Assembly: GCF_017355935.1 (NCBI RefSeq)
Contig: NZ_JAFIQT010000007.1
Span: forward strand, 62,001 to 126,000
DNA length: 64,000 bases
Direction of reading: 5' to 3'
Origin: Telluribacter humicola
Lineage (GTDB): Bacteria; Bacteroidota; Bacteroidia; Cytophagales; Spirosomataceae
Positions 44,247 through 52,614 of this stretch are shown here, piece by piece. The stretch's first letter is position 1. The number at the start of each line of letters is the position of its first letter. The notes beneath the pieces were generated by a model. That model saw nothing but the letters and a program-made list of their open reading frames with translations. It was not told where the DNA came from and did not search any database. The translations under genes and the position numbers were made by a program.

Positions 44247-45131
44247 TTGAAATTCGCAGCGATTGATATCGGTTCCAACGGCGCAAGGATGCAGATCTCG
44301 TCGGTACTCCATGATGAGGACACTATCCGTTTCAAGAAAGTAGAGTACGTGCGTTTTCCCCTCCGCCTGGGTCACGATGTATTTACGGAAGGCCGTATCT
44401 CTTCTTACAGTGAGGACCGTATGATGAAGCTCATGCTCACCTACCAACTCCTGATGGAGTTGCACGAGATAGACGATCACATGGCCTGCGCGACCTCCGC
44501 TATGCGTGAAGCGGATAATGGTCATGAAGTACGTGACCGGATTGAAGGCCGTACCGGTATACATATTCAGATCATTGACGGGCAGAAGGAGGCCGAACTG
44601 GTTAATAATGTGGTCGTTAAATCGCTGGATGACGGACAGTACCTGCACATTGATGTAGGGGGAGGCAGTACCGAGCTCAACCTGTACCTGGACAAAAAGA
44701 AGATGAATGCCAAGTCATTTAAACTGGGGTCAGTGCGGCTACTGGAAGGGAAGGAATCCAAAGGAGCCTGGAAGAAGATGCAGGAGTGGATCCTGGACAA
44801 TGTTGATCGGAGCCGTCCCATACAGGCCGTAGGTACCGGCGGAAACATTAATAAACTTTTTGACCTTTCATCCAAGCTTACCGAAAGCTCCACCAGCCTG
44901 GAAGAGATCGCACGAACTCATCAGTACATTGCCGACTTCACGCTGGAAGAACGCATCCACAAGCTACAACTCAATCCCGACCGGGCGGATGTGATACTTC
45001 CGGCCGGAGATATCTACCTGTCGGCGATGCGGTGGGCCGGTGTAGAGACCATACACGTACCTGACGTGGGCCTCAAGGACGGAATACTTCAGGTACTTTA
45101 TGAACGAGCCTGCCGCCGAAAGAAGAAATAA
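44247..45131 (+). CDS. Ppx/GppA family phosphatase
   Basis: 294 residues starting at TTG (KFAAIDIGSNGARMQ); a stop lies in frame at 44211-44213 and no ATG or GTG intervenes before the conserved N-terminus, so a TTG start is required. Actin-like ATPase-fold motifs are DIGSNGARM near 6 and LHIDVGGGSTELNLY near 133-147. It is shorter than full-length Ppx (no HD domain), like the exopolyphosphatase/pppGpp-phosphatase domain proteins of Bacteroidota. Role in polyphosphate or alarmone turnover is inferred. Confidence 0.88.
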   Translation: MKFAAIDIGSNGARMQISSVLHDEDTIRFKKVEYVRFPLRLGHDVFTEGRISSYSEDRMMKLMLTYQLLMELHEIDDHMACATSAMREADNGHEVRDRIEGRTGIHIQIIDGQKEAELVNNVVVKSLDDGQYLHIDVGGGSTELNLYLDKKKMNAKSFKLGSVRLLEGKESKGAWKKMQEWILDNVDRSRPIQAVGTGGNINKLFDLSSKLTESSTSLEEIARTHQYIADFTLEERIHKLQLNPDRADVILPAGDIYLSAMRWAGVETIHVPDVGLKDGILQVLYERACRRKKK

Positions 45132-45133
45132 AG

Positions 45134-45184
45134 GTACTTATCAAAAAGGCTTTGATCTAGGATCAAAGCCTTTTTGATAAGTAC
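45134..45184. terminator. Long bidirectional terminator
   Basis: A perfect 24-bp stem (45134-45157 with 45161-45184) around a 3-nt loop TAG; the arms contain A5/T5 runs (CAAAAAGGC and GCCTTTTTG). It separates the convergent Ppx/GppA and SxtJ-like genes. Confidence 0.92.
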
Positions 45185-45197
45185 ATGTATTAATTTA

Positions 45198-45563
45198 TTA
45201 CCACACGTTCTCCATATCTTTGGCGGTGTAGCGATGGTTACGATTTGCAAATACCGAACTTTCATTTTCACGCTTTAAAGCCAGCGGGTTCTTCTTCTTC
45301 CCAATTCTCGACAGTAAAGCAACAGGGAACAGGATGATAAAAAAGACGATGGATAGGAGGATACGTCCATTGATAGCACCAAGCACCTCGGCTATTTTGT
45401 ACCAGCCTTTAACGATCAGGTCACCTACCACGGGGATAGCTATACAAAGTACCCCAATGATCCCCGCCGCGTACAGCAGGAACGATGCGTCAAAAATAAA
45501 ATAGAGTACTACGAGCCCTGTTACAATCACTAACTGGGCTTTCGCTTTATCTGCTTCTGTCAT
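45198..45563 (-). CDS. SxtJ-like small membrane protein
   Basis: 121 residues with two to three hydrophobic helices (LVIVTGLVVLYFIFDASFLLYAAG, IPVVGDLIVKGWYKIAEVLG, ILLSIVFFIILFPVALL) and a polar tail (NRNHRYTAKDMENVW) resembling the SxtJ family. SxtJ proteins accompany NodU/CmcH-type carbamoyltransferases. Here it is the last gene of such a cassette (carbamoyltransferase, SGNH protein, DUF5989, SxtJ), so it probably supports carbamoylation of a glycan or export of the product. Confidence 0.82.
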   Translation of the reverse strand: MTEADKAKAQLVIVTGLVVLYFIFDASFLLYAAGIIGVLCIAIPVVGDLIVKGWYKIAEVLGAINGRILLSIVFFIILFPVALLSRIGKKKNPLALKRENESSVFANRNHRYTAKDMENVW

Positions 45564-45597
45564 TCTTTTAGCTCAAGGATTTAATAGTGGAATATAG

Positions 45598-45619
45598 GCC
45601 CGGAGCAATAGCTCCGGGC
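45598..45619 (-). other. Hairpin between the DUF5989 and SxtJ-like genes
   Basis: GCCCGGAGC/GCTCCGGGC (45598-45606 with 45611-45619), loop AATA, with no T run on the minus strand. It may tune expression or RNA stability inside the operon rather than end it. Confidence 0.5.
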
Positions 45620-45641
45620 TGATTACCTAGCTTTTAATCAA

Positions 45642-45791
45642 TTAGAACAGTGTATAAATGAACGGAGCTACTGCCGAACCGCCACCAATCACGATCAGAA
45701 TACCAATCAATAACAACACCACAATCACTGGTGCAAGCCACCACTTTTTGCGCTCTCGCATGAAGGAAAATAAGTCGTTCAGGAAATCCAT
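45642..45791 (-). CDS. DUF5989 family small membrane protein
   Basis: 49 residues from ATG 45789-45791 to TAA. MDFLNDLFSFMRERKKWWLA is followed by one transmembrane helix (PVIVVLLLIGILIVIGGGS) and APFIYTLF. This pattern (FxxFxRxRKKWWL, then a helix ending before APFIYTLF) is that of DUF5989, a one-helix protein found between SGNH hydrolase and SxtJ genes in carbamoyltransferase cassettes. It is 78 bp upstream of the SxtJ-like gene and 60 bp after the SGNH stop. Confidence 0.85.
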   Translation of the reverse strand: MDFLNDLFSFMRERKKWWLAPVIVVLLLIGILIVIGGGSAVAPFIYTLF

Positions 45792-45851
45792 AATTATTAA
45801 TACGGTTTAGTTTTAAATCTGTGTGGGAACAATTATCAATAAAGCCAACTC

Positions 45852-46973
45852 TTATTGTTTTCTCATTGCCTCGTACACCCTGTCCGCCATGAGTACATTG
45901 ACAGGAGGTCCGGCATGTCCATCATTTTTGCCTACAACTCTTTCCTTAGCAGGGATATTCTTAACTCCATCGGTCAAAGTTACTACTTTTACGCCCTTTG
46001 AGCGTAAAAAATCTTCTACGGGCTTGGTATACTGGGCACTTTTGTCCAACTGAAACAGGAAAGGAACGAATACCGCATACATATCAGCTCCGGTGCTATC
46101 ACGGTAAGCCAGCATCTGCGACAGATCCTGCAGGTGAGCGTTCAGTACCGTCGTATCCGTATAGGCCTGTTTTACAAACTGCTCAAAAGTACTAAACGCT
46201 GTATGAGGTAGTTGCCAGTATATAAAGTTGGGTAAATAGAAGCGCTTTACGATAGTAGACAGAGGACCTTTAAGGTCACCGTATGGCTCGGCTCCAGAAA
46301 GAGACAGCCCTTTTTCACGACCTACTTTTTCAACGTCGTTAGGGAAGTACTGCAGCACAATAACGTCCGGCTTAACCGGGTACTTCATCAGGCGGGCTGC
46401 TTCGTCGCGCGTATCCGATCCTGATACTCCCAGGTTATATACCGTATATTTATCCGGTCCCAGCTTTTGCTCCAGCTGGTTAGAAAAGCGATCATCCAGA
46501 TTCTCAAGACCATGACCGGCCGCAAAAGAATCGCCAATGACCAGTACATTGGTCTTGGTAGTGTCTGATGAAATCTCCTTATCCCGATACCCCTGAGAGT
46601 TGATGGGATTCCAGTACTTGGCCCACCAGATACGGGAAGCCTTAGAAAGCACCCCTTCATGACTCTGAGGTACGTACATGAATACTATTTCAAGAAATAT
46701 CAGTAGCACCGCCAGCGGAACTACAAATGTTACGATGTTGGCTAGTATACCTTTGGATTTGCTCTTAACGACTCCGTAGTAAAATATACGCAGGATTTCG
46801 ATGATGAGTAGAAGCCAGAACATGGTCTTTACCAGTCGAAGTGTAAAACTGTCGACCAGTGGTGCTCCGGGATACTCAAATTCGATCTGAAAGCGGTCAG
46901 GATAAAATAGAAATACAAATAGTACACCTAGCAGGCATAGTCGTACCAGGCTTGTAACGATTTTGGAGGTCAT
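45852..46973 (-). CDS. Membrane-anchored SGNH/GDSL hydrolase-like protein
   Basis: 373 residues. Three N-terminal helices (about 8-110) are followed by an extracytoplasmic SGNH domain: VLVIGDSFAAGHGLENLDDR with the nucleophile Ser near residue 145, VYNLGVSGSDTRDEA, VLQYFPNDVEKVG, and a late Asp/His in KNDGHAGPPVN. Similar proteins act as O-acyl or acetyl esterases/transferases on glycans. It lies 69 bp downstream of the carbamoyltransferase and is part of that cassette. Confidence 0.87.
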   Translation of the reverse strand: MTSKIVTSLVRLCLLGVLFVFLFYPDRFQIEFEYPGAPLVDSFTLRLVKTMFWLLLIIEILRIFYYGVVKSKSKGILANIVTFVVPLAVLLIFLEIVFMYVPQSHEGVLSKASRIWWAKYWNPINSQGYRDKEISSDTTKTNVLVIGDSFAAGHGLENLDDRFSNQLEQKLGPDKYTVYNLGVSGSDTRDEAARLMKYPVKPDVIVLQYFPNDVEKVGREKGLSLSGAEPYGDLKGPLSTIVKRFYLPNFIYWQLPHTAFSTFEQFVKQAYTDTTVLNAHLQDLSQMLAYRDSTGADMYAVFVPFLFQLDKSAQYTKPVEDFLRSKGVKVVTLTDGVKNIPAKERVVGKNDGHAGPPVNVLMADRVYEAMRKQ

Positions 46974-47042
46974 TGTATGGTATGGGGCTCGTAATTCTTA
47001 GCTATCGGCCATGGCAGGGCCTGAAAATAAGACAAGATCACA

Positions 47043-48905
47043 TTAATCCAGCACAAACTCTTCTTTCCAGTTATCTTTTTCCTGCCATTCAGGTTGTTTC
47101 TTCTTATCGAATACGTAGTTACCTACTACCAGGTAGTCCATCTCGGTACGCATAAAGCAACGATAGGCATCATTAGGAGTACACACAATAGGTTCTCCCC
47201 GTACGTTGAAGCTGGTATTAACTATTACTCCATAACCCGTCAGTTCTTTGAATGAGTCAATAAGCTCGTAGTAACGCGGATTAGTCTCTTTATGTACTGT
47301 CTGGATACGTGCTGAATAATCAATATGGGTAATTGAAGGCAGATCGGAGCGCAGGAAGTATAACTTATCGCGCAAGTCCAAAGAGTCATAGTTGGCAGGG
47401 AGTGGCTTTCTACGATTCTCGGCTACCGGATGTACCAGGAGCATATAAGGTGATATACCTTTGTAGTCGAAGTATTCTGAACAGTTCTCAGCCAGTACTG
47501 ATGGGGCAAACGGACGGAATGACTCGCGGTACTTGATCTTGAGGTTGAGCTTTTTCTGCATCTCGGCGTTACGGGGGTCACCCAGGATACTACGTCCACC
47601 CAAAGCGCGGGGTCCAAATTCCATCCGACCCTGTACCCAGCCTACTACATTGCCTTCGTTAAGAATACGGGCAACGTCGTTGCTCAGATCCTTGAAATTC
47701 TCGTAGTAAGTATATACGGCCTTGTACTTCTTGGCAGTAAGCTCTACATCCAGGTCTGAGAAAGTAGGTCCCAGATATGAACCACGCATAGCATCAGGTG
47801 CCCATGACACCTTTCGCTCCTGCCCGAAATAGATATGGTAAGCTGCTAGGGCAGCTCCGAGAGCACCACCCGCATCACCGGCGGCTGGTTGTATAAATAC
47901 CTCCTTGAAGATGTTTTCTTTCTGTAGCTTCCCGTTGGCCACGCAGTTAAGGGCTACTCCTCCGGCCATACACAGGTAGTCGGCACCGGTAAGACGCTTA
48001 GCTTCGCGGGCCATGCGTACGACGGCCTCTTCGGTTACACGCTGGATCGCGAGTCCCAGATTACAGTGAACCTGGTCCAGACTGTCTTCGGGGTTCCGCT
48101 TCTTAAAGCCAAACAGGGCTTCCCATTTGTGCTCATTGACCATTGTCAGGCCCGTGGCGTAATCAAAATACTCCTGATCAAGCCACACCGAGCCATCTTC
48201 TTTCAGATCAACAAGGTCTTTCAAAATAATATTTACGAAGCGATCTACTTCCGGTGAGGTAGGGTTCCCATAAGGAGCCAGCCCCATCAGTTTGTATTCG
48301 CCCGAATTAACCCGGAAGCCCAGGAAATAGGTAAATGCAGAATATAGAAGCCCTAGCGAATGAGGGAAACGAAGCTCTTTTAGTATGCTCAGGTCCTTAC
48401 CTTCGCCCAGACATATTGAAGCCGTAGCCCACTCACCTACCCCATCTACAGTAAGGATCGCAGCCTTATCATAGGAAGAAGGATAGTATGCACTGGCGGC
48501 ATGGGAAAGGTGGTGTTCCGGGAAGAGAATCTTAACCGGCTTTTTCTTATCATATCCCAACTTTACAAGCTCCTCGTTGATCAACCGCTTCAAAAACATT
48601 TTCTCCTTGATCCATACAGGCATAGCCGTTATAAACGAGCGTATTCCTTTAGGAGCAAAGGCATAGTATGTTTCGAGCAAGCGCTCAAATTTGAGCAATG
48701 GCTTGTCATAAAATACAATGGCGTCCAGTTGGTTAAGATCTAAACCACCGTATTCCAAACAGAACTTTACGGCATTGGAAGGAAAGCCCGGATCGTGTTT
48801 TTTACGAGTAAATCGTTCTTCCTGGGCTGCTGCCACTATTTCACCATTATCGATAAGAGCTGCTGCGGAGTCGTGGTAGAAAGCTGAGATACCTAAAATT
48901 TTCAC
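47043..48905 (-). CDS. NodU/CmcH-family carbamoyltransferase
   Basis: 620 residues. The Kae1-like N-terminal domain has GISAFYHDSAAAL near 5-17, FPEHHLSHAASAYYPSS near 129 (metal-binding His residues) and GGVALNCVANGKL near 315. The C-terminal YrdC-like domain has GRMEFGPRALGGRSILGDPR near 421 and ESFRPFAPSVL. These enzymes move a carbamoyl group from carbamoyl phosphate through carbamoyl-AMP to a hydroxyl acceptor. With SxtJ, DUF5989 and SGNH partners next to polysaccharide genes, the acceptor is probably a surface glycan or its precursor. Confidence 0.95.
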   Translation of the reverse strand: MKILGISAFYHDSAAALIDNGEIVAAAQEERFTRKKHDPGFPSNAVKFCLEYGGLDLNQLDAIVFYDKPLLKFERLLETYYAFAPKGIRSFITAMPVWIKEKMFLKRLINEELVKLGYDKKKPVKILFPEHHLSHAASAYYPSSYDKAAILTVDGVGEWATASICLGEGKDLSILKELRFPHSLGLLYSAFTYFLGFRVNSGEYKLMGLAPYGNPTSPEVDRFVNIILKDLVDLKEDGSVWLDQEYFDYATGLTMVNEHKWEALFGFKKRNPEDSLDQVHCNLGLAIQRVTEEAVVRMAREAKRLTGADYLCMAGGVALNCVANGKLQKENIFKEVFIQPAAGDAGGALGAALAAYHIYFGQERKVSWAPDAMRGSYLGPTFSDLDVELTAKKYKAVYTYYENFKDLSNDVARILNEGNVVGWVQGRMEFGPRALGGRSILGDPRNAEMQKKLNLKIKYRESFRPFAPSVLAENCSEYFDYKGISPYMLLVHPVAENRRKPLPANYDSLDLRDKLYFLRSDLPSITHIDYSARIQTVHKETNPRYYELIDSFKELTGYGVIVNTSFNVRGEPIVCTPNDAYRCFMRTEMDYLVVGNYVFDKKKQPEWQEKDNWKEEFVLD

Positions 48906-49536
48906 CTATAATGAGGATTGGTTTAGAAAGAGTCTGATTCTATGCTTAACAAAACTATGAAGTATGGTGGCAAAATCAAACAATTGTGGATTTAGTATAA
49001 AAATGTGCCATGAACAAACAGCCTATTTATGTTACTATAATTAACTAAGGTATTAATCAAAGATCGTATAAGTAATTAACTACATAGTCAACTCCGGTGA
49101 GTATAAGCTTCTTCATCTTTAATTAAGCTAAGGATGCTGTCCGACAATGGTCGCATTTGCAATAATAACAGGAATGAAAGTTTAAGCTCAAGTGTCTATG
49201 TAATTTTTTGTTAATTTCAGCACACAAACATAATTAGATATAGATTAAGTATCAATAAATCAAGTAGTAAAGCTATTATTAGCTAACTATACCCGTTGAT
49301 TTTTCAAGGAAGATCAATGTAAAAAATTTCGTCTGGATAAAATCTTTTAGTAGCTGCTAAGTGAGGAAAAACTTTATTAAAGTGTGGACATCATGTAGAC
49401 ATTGTTCTACACATTAGTACAGATCTTTGAGAGTGTCCTGGCGTAGATCTATGTAAGGAATACAGAAGTATAGGTAGAGACAATTTGAAAATGGAATAAA
49501 CGATATTCCTTTAAAATAAGCTTTGCAGGCAAGGTA
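48906..49536. other. 631-bp AT-rich divergent gap
   Basis: No gene seen on either strand. It separates the carbamoyltransferase cassette from the next SGNH gene and must hold both promoters. TGTAGA (49394-49399) and TCTACA (49406-49411) form an operator-like inverted repeat with a 6-bp spacer. No consensus promoter pair was found. Confidence 0.5.
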
Positions 49537-50835
49537 ATGAAAATTTCGACTCTCTATAACAACTTGGCTTACAGGCCATTCTCAGTATTAGGTTTTCTTC
49601 TTGCAGGCGTTATATTGTTTTCAATAAGTACACTTACTTTTGAATATTGCACTGGCAATGCCGATGGAGCATGGAACAACATCAACATTGTTGAGGCAAC
49701 TTATAAGGTAGCTGCCACCCTAGTACTATTGACATTAATTTTTTATTGCTTATTACGAGGTCCAAATCTTCTTCGTAACTTTTTAGTCAGTACCTTAATA
49801 TTTGGTATCCTGCTGCTGTTACTAGAGGGAGTATGCTTTCTGATATTTGCCGCGGTTAGTACTTCCCCTTCACCTGCCAAAGCCACTTCTCAACCACTTG
49901 TTAGACCCGATTGGACAGACTCCTTTGTAGAGGATAATATTCTGGGAATTCGAGCTAAAAAAGACTGGTCCCTCAAATGGGCACCTCTTAAAGATGGCGT
50001 TTTGTATGATTCCATTATGATTAGTACAAATCAGTATTCACTCAGACATACAACTTCCACAGTAGCGCCAGCTATATATGAAAAGCACGCCCTATTCTTT
50101 GGCGGGTCCTTTACTTATGGAGATGGTGTATCCGACTACGAGACGCTTCCTTCTCAGTTTCATAAACAAATGCCTATATATCAAACCTATAACTTTGGTT
50201 TTCTGGCCTATTCACCACTCCATATGCTGGCTCGATTAAAGCATGAAGATCTGACTTTGCTCACTTCATATAAAAAAGGTTTTGCGGCTTATATTTATAT
50301 TAATGACCACATTGACCGAACGATCCCGGCTACACGCTGGATCGATATGACCAAGGGCAAGTTCCCGGATCTGGATGAGGAGTCAGTTACTACCAATGGT
50401 GTGTTTTCTGAAAACAGCCGCTTGTATAGCACTTTTATACGGTGGTTTAGAACTACGTATATACATCATATATTCAGAGTAGATTTTCCCAAGAAGCACA
50501 CTTCTGAACACTTTCAGCTTATAGTAGATGTAATCAGGCAGTCAAAGCAGGAGTATCAGAAACAGTTTGGTAAAAATGACTTCTATGTCATAATCTTTCC
50601 GGGAAACCCCATAAAGTCTGAGATGAAGCAAATGCTACAAAAAGCAGGTCTTGTAGTACTAGATTATTCCAAACTTTTTGATTTGGATAAGTACTTACTA
50701 CCTTTTGATAACACGCATCCCAATGCCAGGGCGTACCAACTGGTGGCAGCTCAACTGGCCAAAGATATAACCGCCCGTACTAAGCAACCAATCCCTGGTA
50801 GATCGATTAAAGAATCTATCGCCGGTACTAAGTGA
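49537..50835 (+). CDS. Membrane SGNH-like protein
   Basis: 432 residues. Three membrane helices lie in the first 105 residues (VLGFLLAGVILFSIS, AATLVLLTLIFYCLL, TLIFGILLLLLEGVCFLI). The outer domain has SGNH-like landmarks: ALFFGGSFTYGDGVSDYETL near 180-200 with the candidate nucleophile Ser in GGSFTYG, YNFGFLAYSP near 215, and FDNTHPNARAYQLVA near 388 carrying Asp and His. It differs from the protein at 45852 in sequence but shares its layout. The gene is clearly more AT-rich than its neighbours. Confidence 0.8.
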   Translation: MKISTLYNNLAYRPFSVLGFLLAGVILFSISTLTFEYCTGNADGAWNNINIVEATYKVAATLVLLTLIFYCLLRGPNLLRNFLVSTLIFGILLLLLEGVCFLIFAAVSTSPSPAKATSQPLVRPDWTDSFVEDNILGIRAKKDWSLKWAPLKDGVLYDSIMISTNQYSLRHTTSTVAPAIYEKHALFFGGSFTYGDGVSDYETLPSQFHKQMPIYQTYNFGFLAYSPLHMLARLKHEDLTLLTSYKKGFAAYIYINDHIDRTIPATRWIDMTKGKFPDLDEESVTTNGVFSENSRLYSTFIRWFRTTYIHHIFRVDFPKKHTSEHFQLIVDVIRQSKQEYQKQFGKNDFYVIIFPGNPIKSEMKQMLQKAGLVVLDYSKLFDLDKYLLPFDNTHPNARAYQLVAAQLAKDITARTKQPIPGRSIKESIAGTK

Positions 50836-50900
50836 CAAAAATCTGTTGTGAGCGGTAAGCGATCATTGACCTGAATACTTCTAAAGCGTACATTGGCTTT

Positions 50901-51923
50901 ATGCTGAAAGATGTAAAGCCGCCGCGGTTAATAGCTACCTGGAAAGAAGCAGACTATGAAGTGTGGCTGTACAAATGGGCAGCTACAACCAAAGCGAAGT
51001 TCTCGTTGCCACAGGTAGTTACTTCTTTTGTACCTTATCTGTATAACCGTACGGACCACCTCCAAACCCAGACCACCGGTACTCTATATACTTTTCATCT
51101 CATTAATAGGCTAACAAATGAGGTTGTGGCTCTTTTTCACGCAGTTACTGATGAAAAATCTCATTTGATGTGGTCGCCTCCCATGGCTCCGTTTGGAGGC
51201 ATCCAGTGTGCCGAATTGATCCCAAAAAGTACTTTAACATTCCTACTGGACTGCCTGTACAAATGGGCGCTTTCACAACGTATAAATACTATCACCTTCA
51301 AAACAGCCCCGGCAGTCTACCAGCCTCAACAGCATCAGGTACTTCACCAGGCTTATAAAAAAGCTGGATATGTACCTATTGAGCAGCATACCAGTCATCA
51401 TATTAGCGTAAGCGACCGCTCTTTCACAGAGCTGATATCGGGTGCTGAGCGAAGAAGGCTCCGCAAAGGCCAGCGAGCAGGCTTTGTAGCCCGGCTTTGG
51501 CATAAGCCAGATCCGGAGGTGGTATATACCTTTATAAACAAGAGCCGCCAGGAACAAGGCTATCCGCTGACGCTCCCCCGTGAAAAGCTACTGGATCTGT
51601 TGAATCTATTTCCTGCTGAAGTGTTAGTTTTTGGAGTATATGACGGAGAAATCATAGCCGCACTGACAGTAGCCATACAGGTAAGCAGGGACATTATTTA
51701 TAACTTCCTGCCGGCCGACAACCTCCAGTACCGTACTTATAGCCCTACGGTTATGCTCAATGAGGCGCTCTATCACTACTGCCAGCAAGAAGGAGTAAAG
51801 ATAGTGGACCTAGGCATATCACTGGACCACCACGGACAGCCAAAGCCGAGCCTGGCCCGATTCAAGGAACGACTGGGAGGTATCAGTTCTCCCAAAATAA
51901 CCTACAGCAAGGAGCTTCGGTGA
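50901..51923 (+). CDS. GNAT/FemAB-like acyltransferase
   Basis: 340 residues, soluble. The C-terminal half has the GNAT layout: ELISGAERRRLRKGQRAGF near 177-195 and DGEIIAALTVAIQVSRDIIYNF near 252-273, then TVMLNEALYHYCQQEGVKIVDLG, similar to FemAB/BioF2-like proteins of exopolysaccharide clusters. It would transfer an acyl or aminoacyl group to a sugar or lipid; the substrate is unknown. It follows the SGNH gene by 65 bp and its stop abuts the stop of the convergent methyltransferase gene. Confidence 0.72.
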   Translation: MLKDVKPPRLIATWKEADYEVWLYKWAATTKAKFSLPQVVTSFVPYLYNRTDHLQTQTTGTLYTFHLINRLTNEVVALFHAVTDEKSHLMWSPPMAPFGGIQCAELIPKSTLTFLLDCLYKWALSQRINTITFKTAPAVYQPQQHQVLHQAYKKAGYVPIEQHTSHHISVSDRSFTELISGAERRRLRKGQRAGFVARLWHKPDPEVVYTFINKSRQEQGYPLTLPREKLLDLLNLFPAEVLVFGVYDGEIIAALTVAIQVSRDIIYNFLPADNLQYRTYSPTVMLNEALYHYCQQEGVKIVDLGISLDHHGQPKPSLARFKERLGGISSPKITYSKELR

Positions 51924-52571
51924 TCAGATACCAAGGCAGTTACCCTCCCGATAGAATACACTGGTGCAGGAATCGTGGCTGGTAATAGGTACCATCCCCC
52001 TGATCTCGAGCTGGCGGAAGCCTCTGACTTTTAGCAGTTGAATGCCTTCCTGATAAAAGTCCCGCTCGGAGTTATCCAGGATCAGTACACCGTCCGGCGT
52101 CAGGTACTCTACACCCCTACGTATACACTCGACCCTGCGGCGACCATCTACAATAACAATATGGTACTTCTGGCTGGCTTCAGCTACGGCTCCGGTATAG
52201 GCGTCCCCTTCTTCCAGTGACCGGTATAGTACCTGAGCGTTGGCAGGAAGCTGGGGAGCCACCTGTTTTACCCAACCGGCATCGTGCTCAACCGCCGTAA
52301 TGGCTTTGGCACGTTGGGCATACCAGCGGGTAGAGTAACCGGAACCATATTCAAATACCTCGAAGTGGGGCTTAACACGGGGCTCCAGAAAGAATATAAA
52401 TGAGTAGTTGTACCAGGGTATAGGTTGCCCCTGAGCATCCACCGACTGCTTGGTGTGATAACTTCTGAACCAGCCATAATTCTTAAGGGCACCTTCCAGA
52501 AAAAGCTGTACAATACCCCCCAATCCGAGCGAATTGAGCAAAGCCCACACCTGTAGTTTTATCTTTTTCAC
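51924..52571 (-). CDS. Class I SAM methyltransferase-like protein
   Basis: 215 residues. Motif I is FEVFEYGSGYSTRWYAQRA near 70-88, followed by AVEHDAGWV (acidic end of strand 2) and YHIVIVDGRRRVECI then VLILDNSERDFY, as in the O-methyltransferase/class I fold. The first 25 residues are hydrophobic (VWALLNSLGLGGIVQLFLEG) and may dock on membrane. A glycan or lipid-linked sugar acceptor is plausible from context only. Confidence 0.78.
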   Translation of the reverse strand: MKKIKLQVWALLNSLGLGGIVQLFLEGALKNYGWFRSYHTKQSVDAQGQPIPWYNYSFIFFLEPRVKPHFEVFEYGSGYSTRWYAQRAKAITAVEHDAGWVKQVAPQLPANAQVLYRSLEEGDAYTGAVAEASQKYHIVIVDGRRRVECIRRGVEYLTPDGVLILDNSERDFYQEGIQLLKVRGFRQLEIRGMVPITSHDSCTSVFYREGNCLGI

Positions 52572-52614
52572 AAATAGTATTTATAAAAAGACAAAAATAG
52601 GTATCTGCCTCAGA

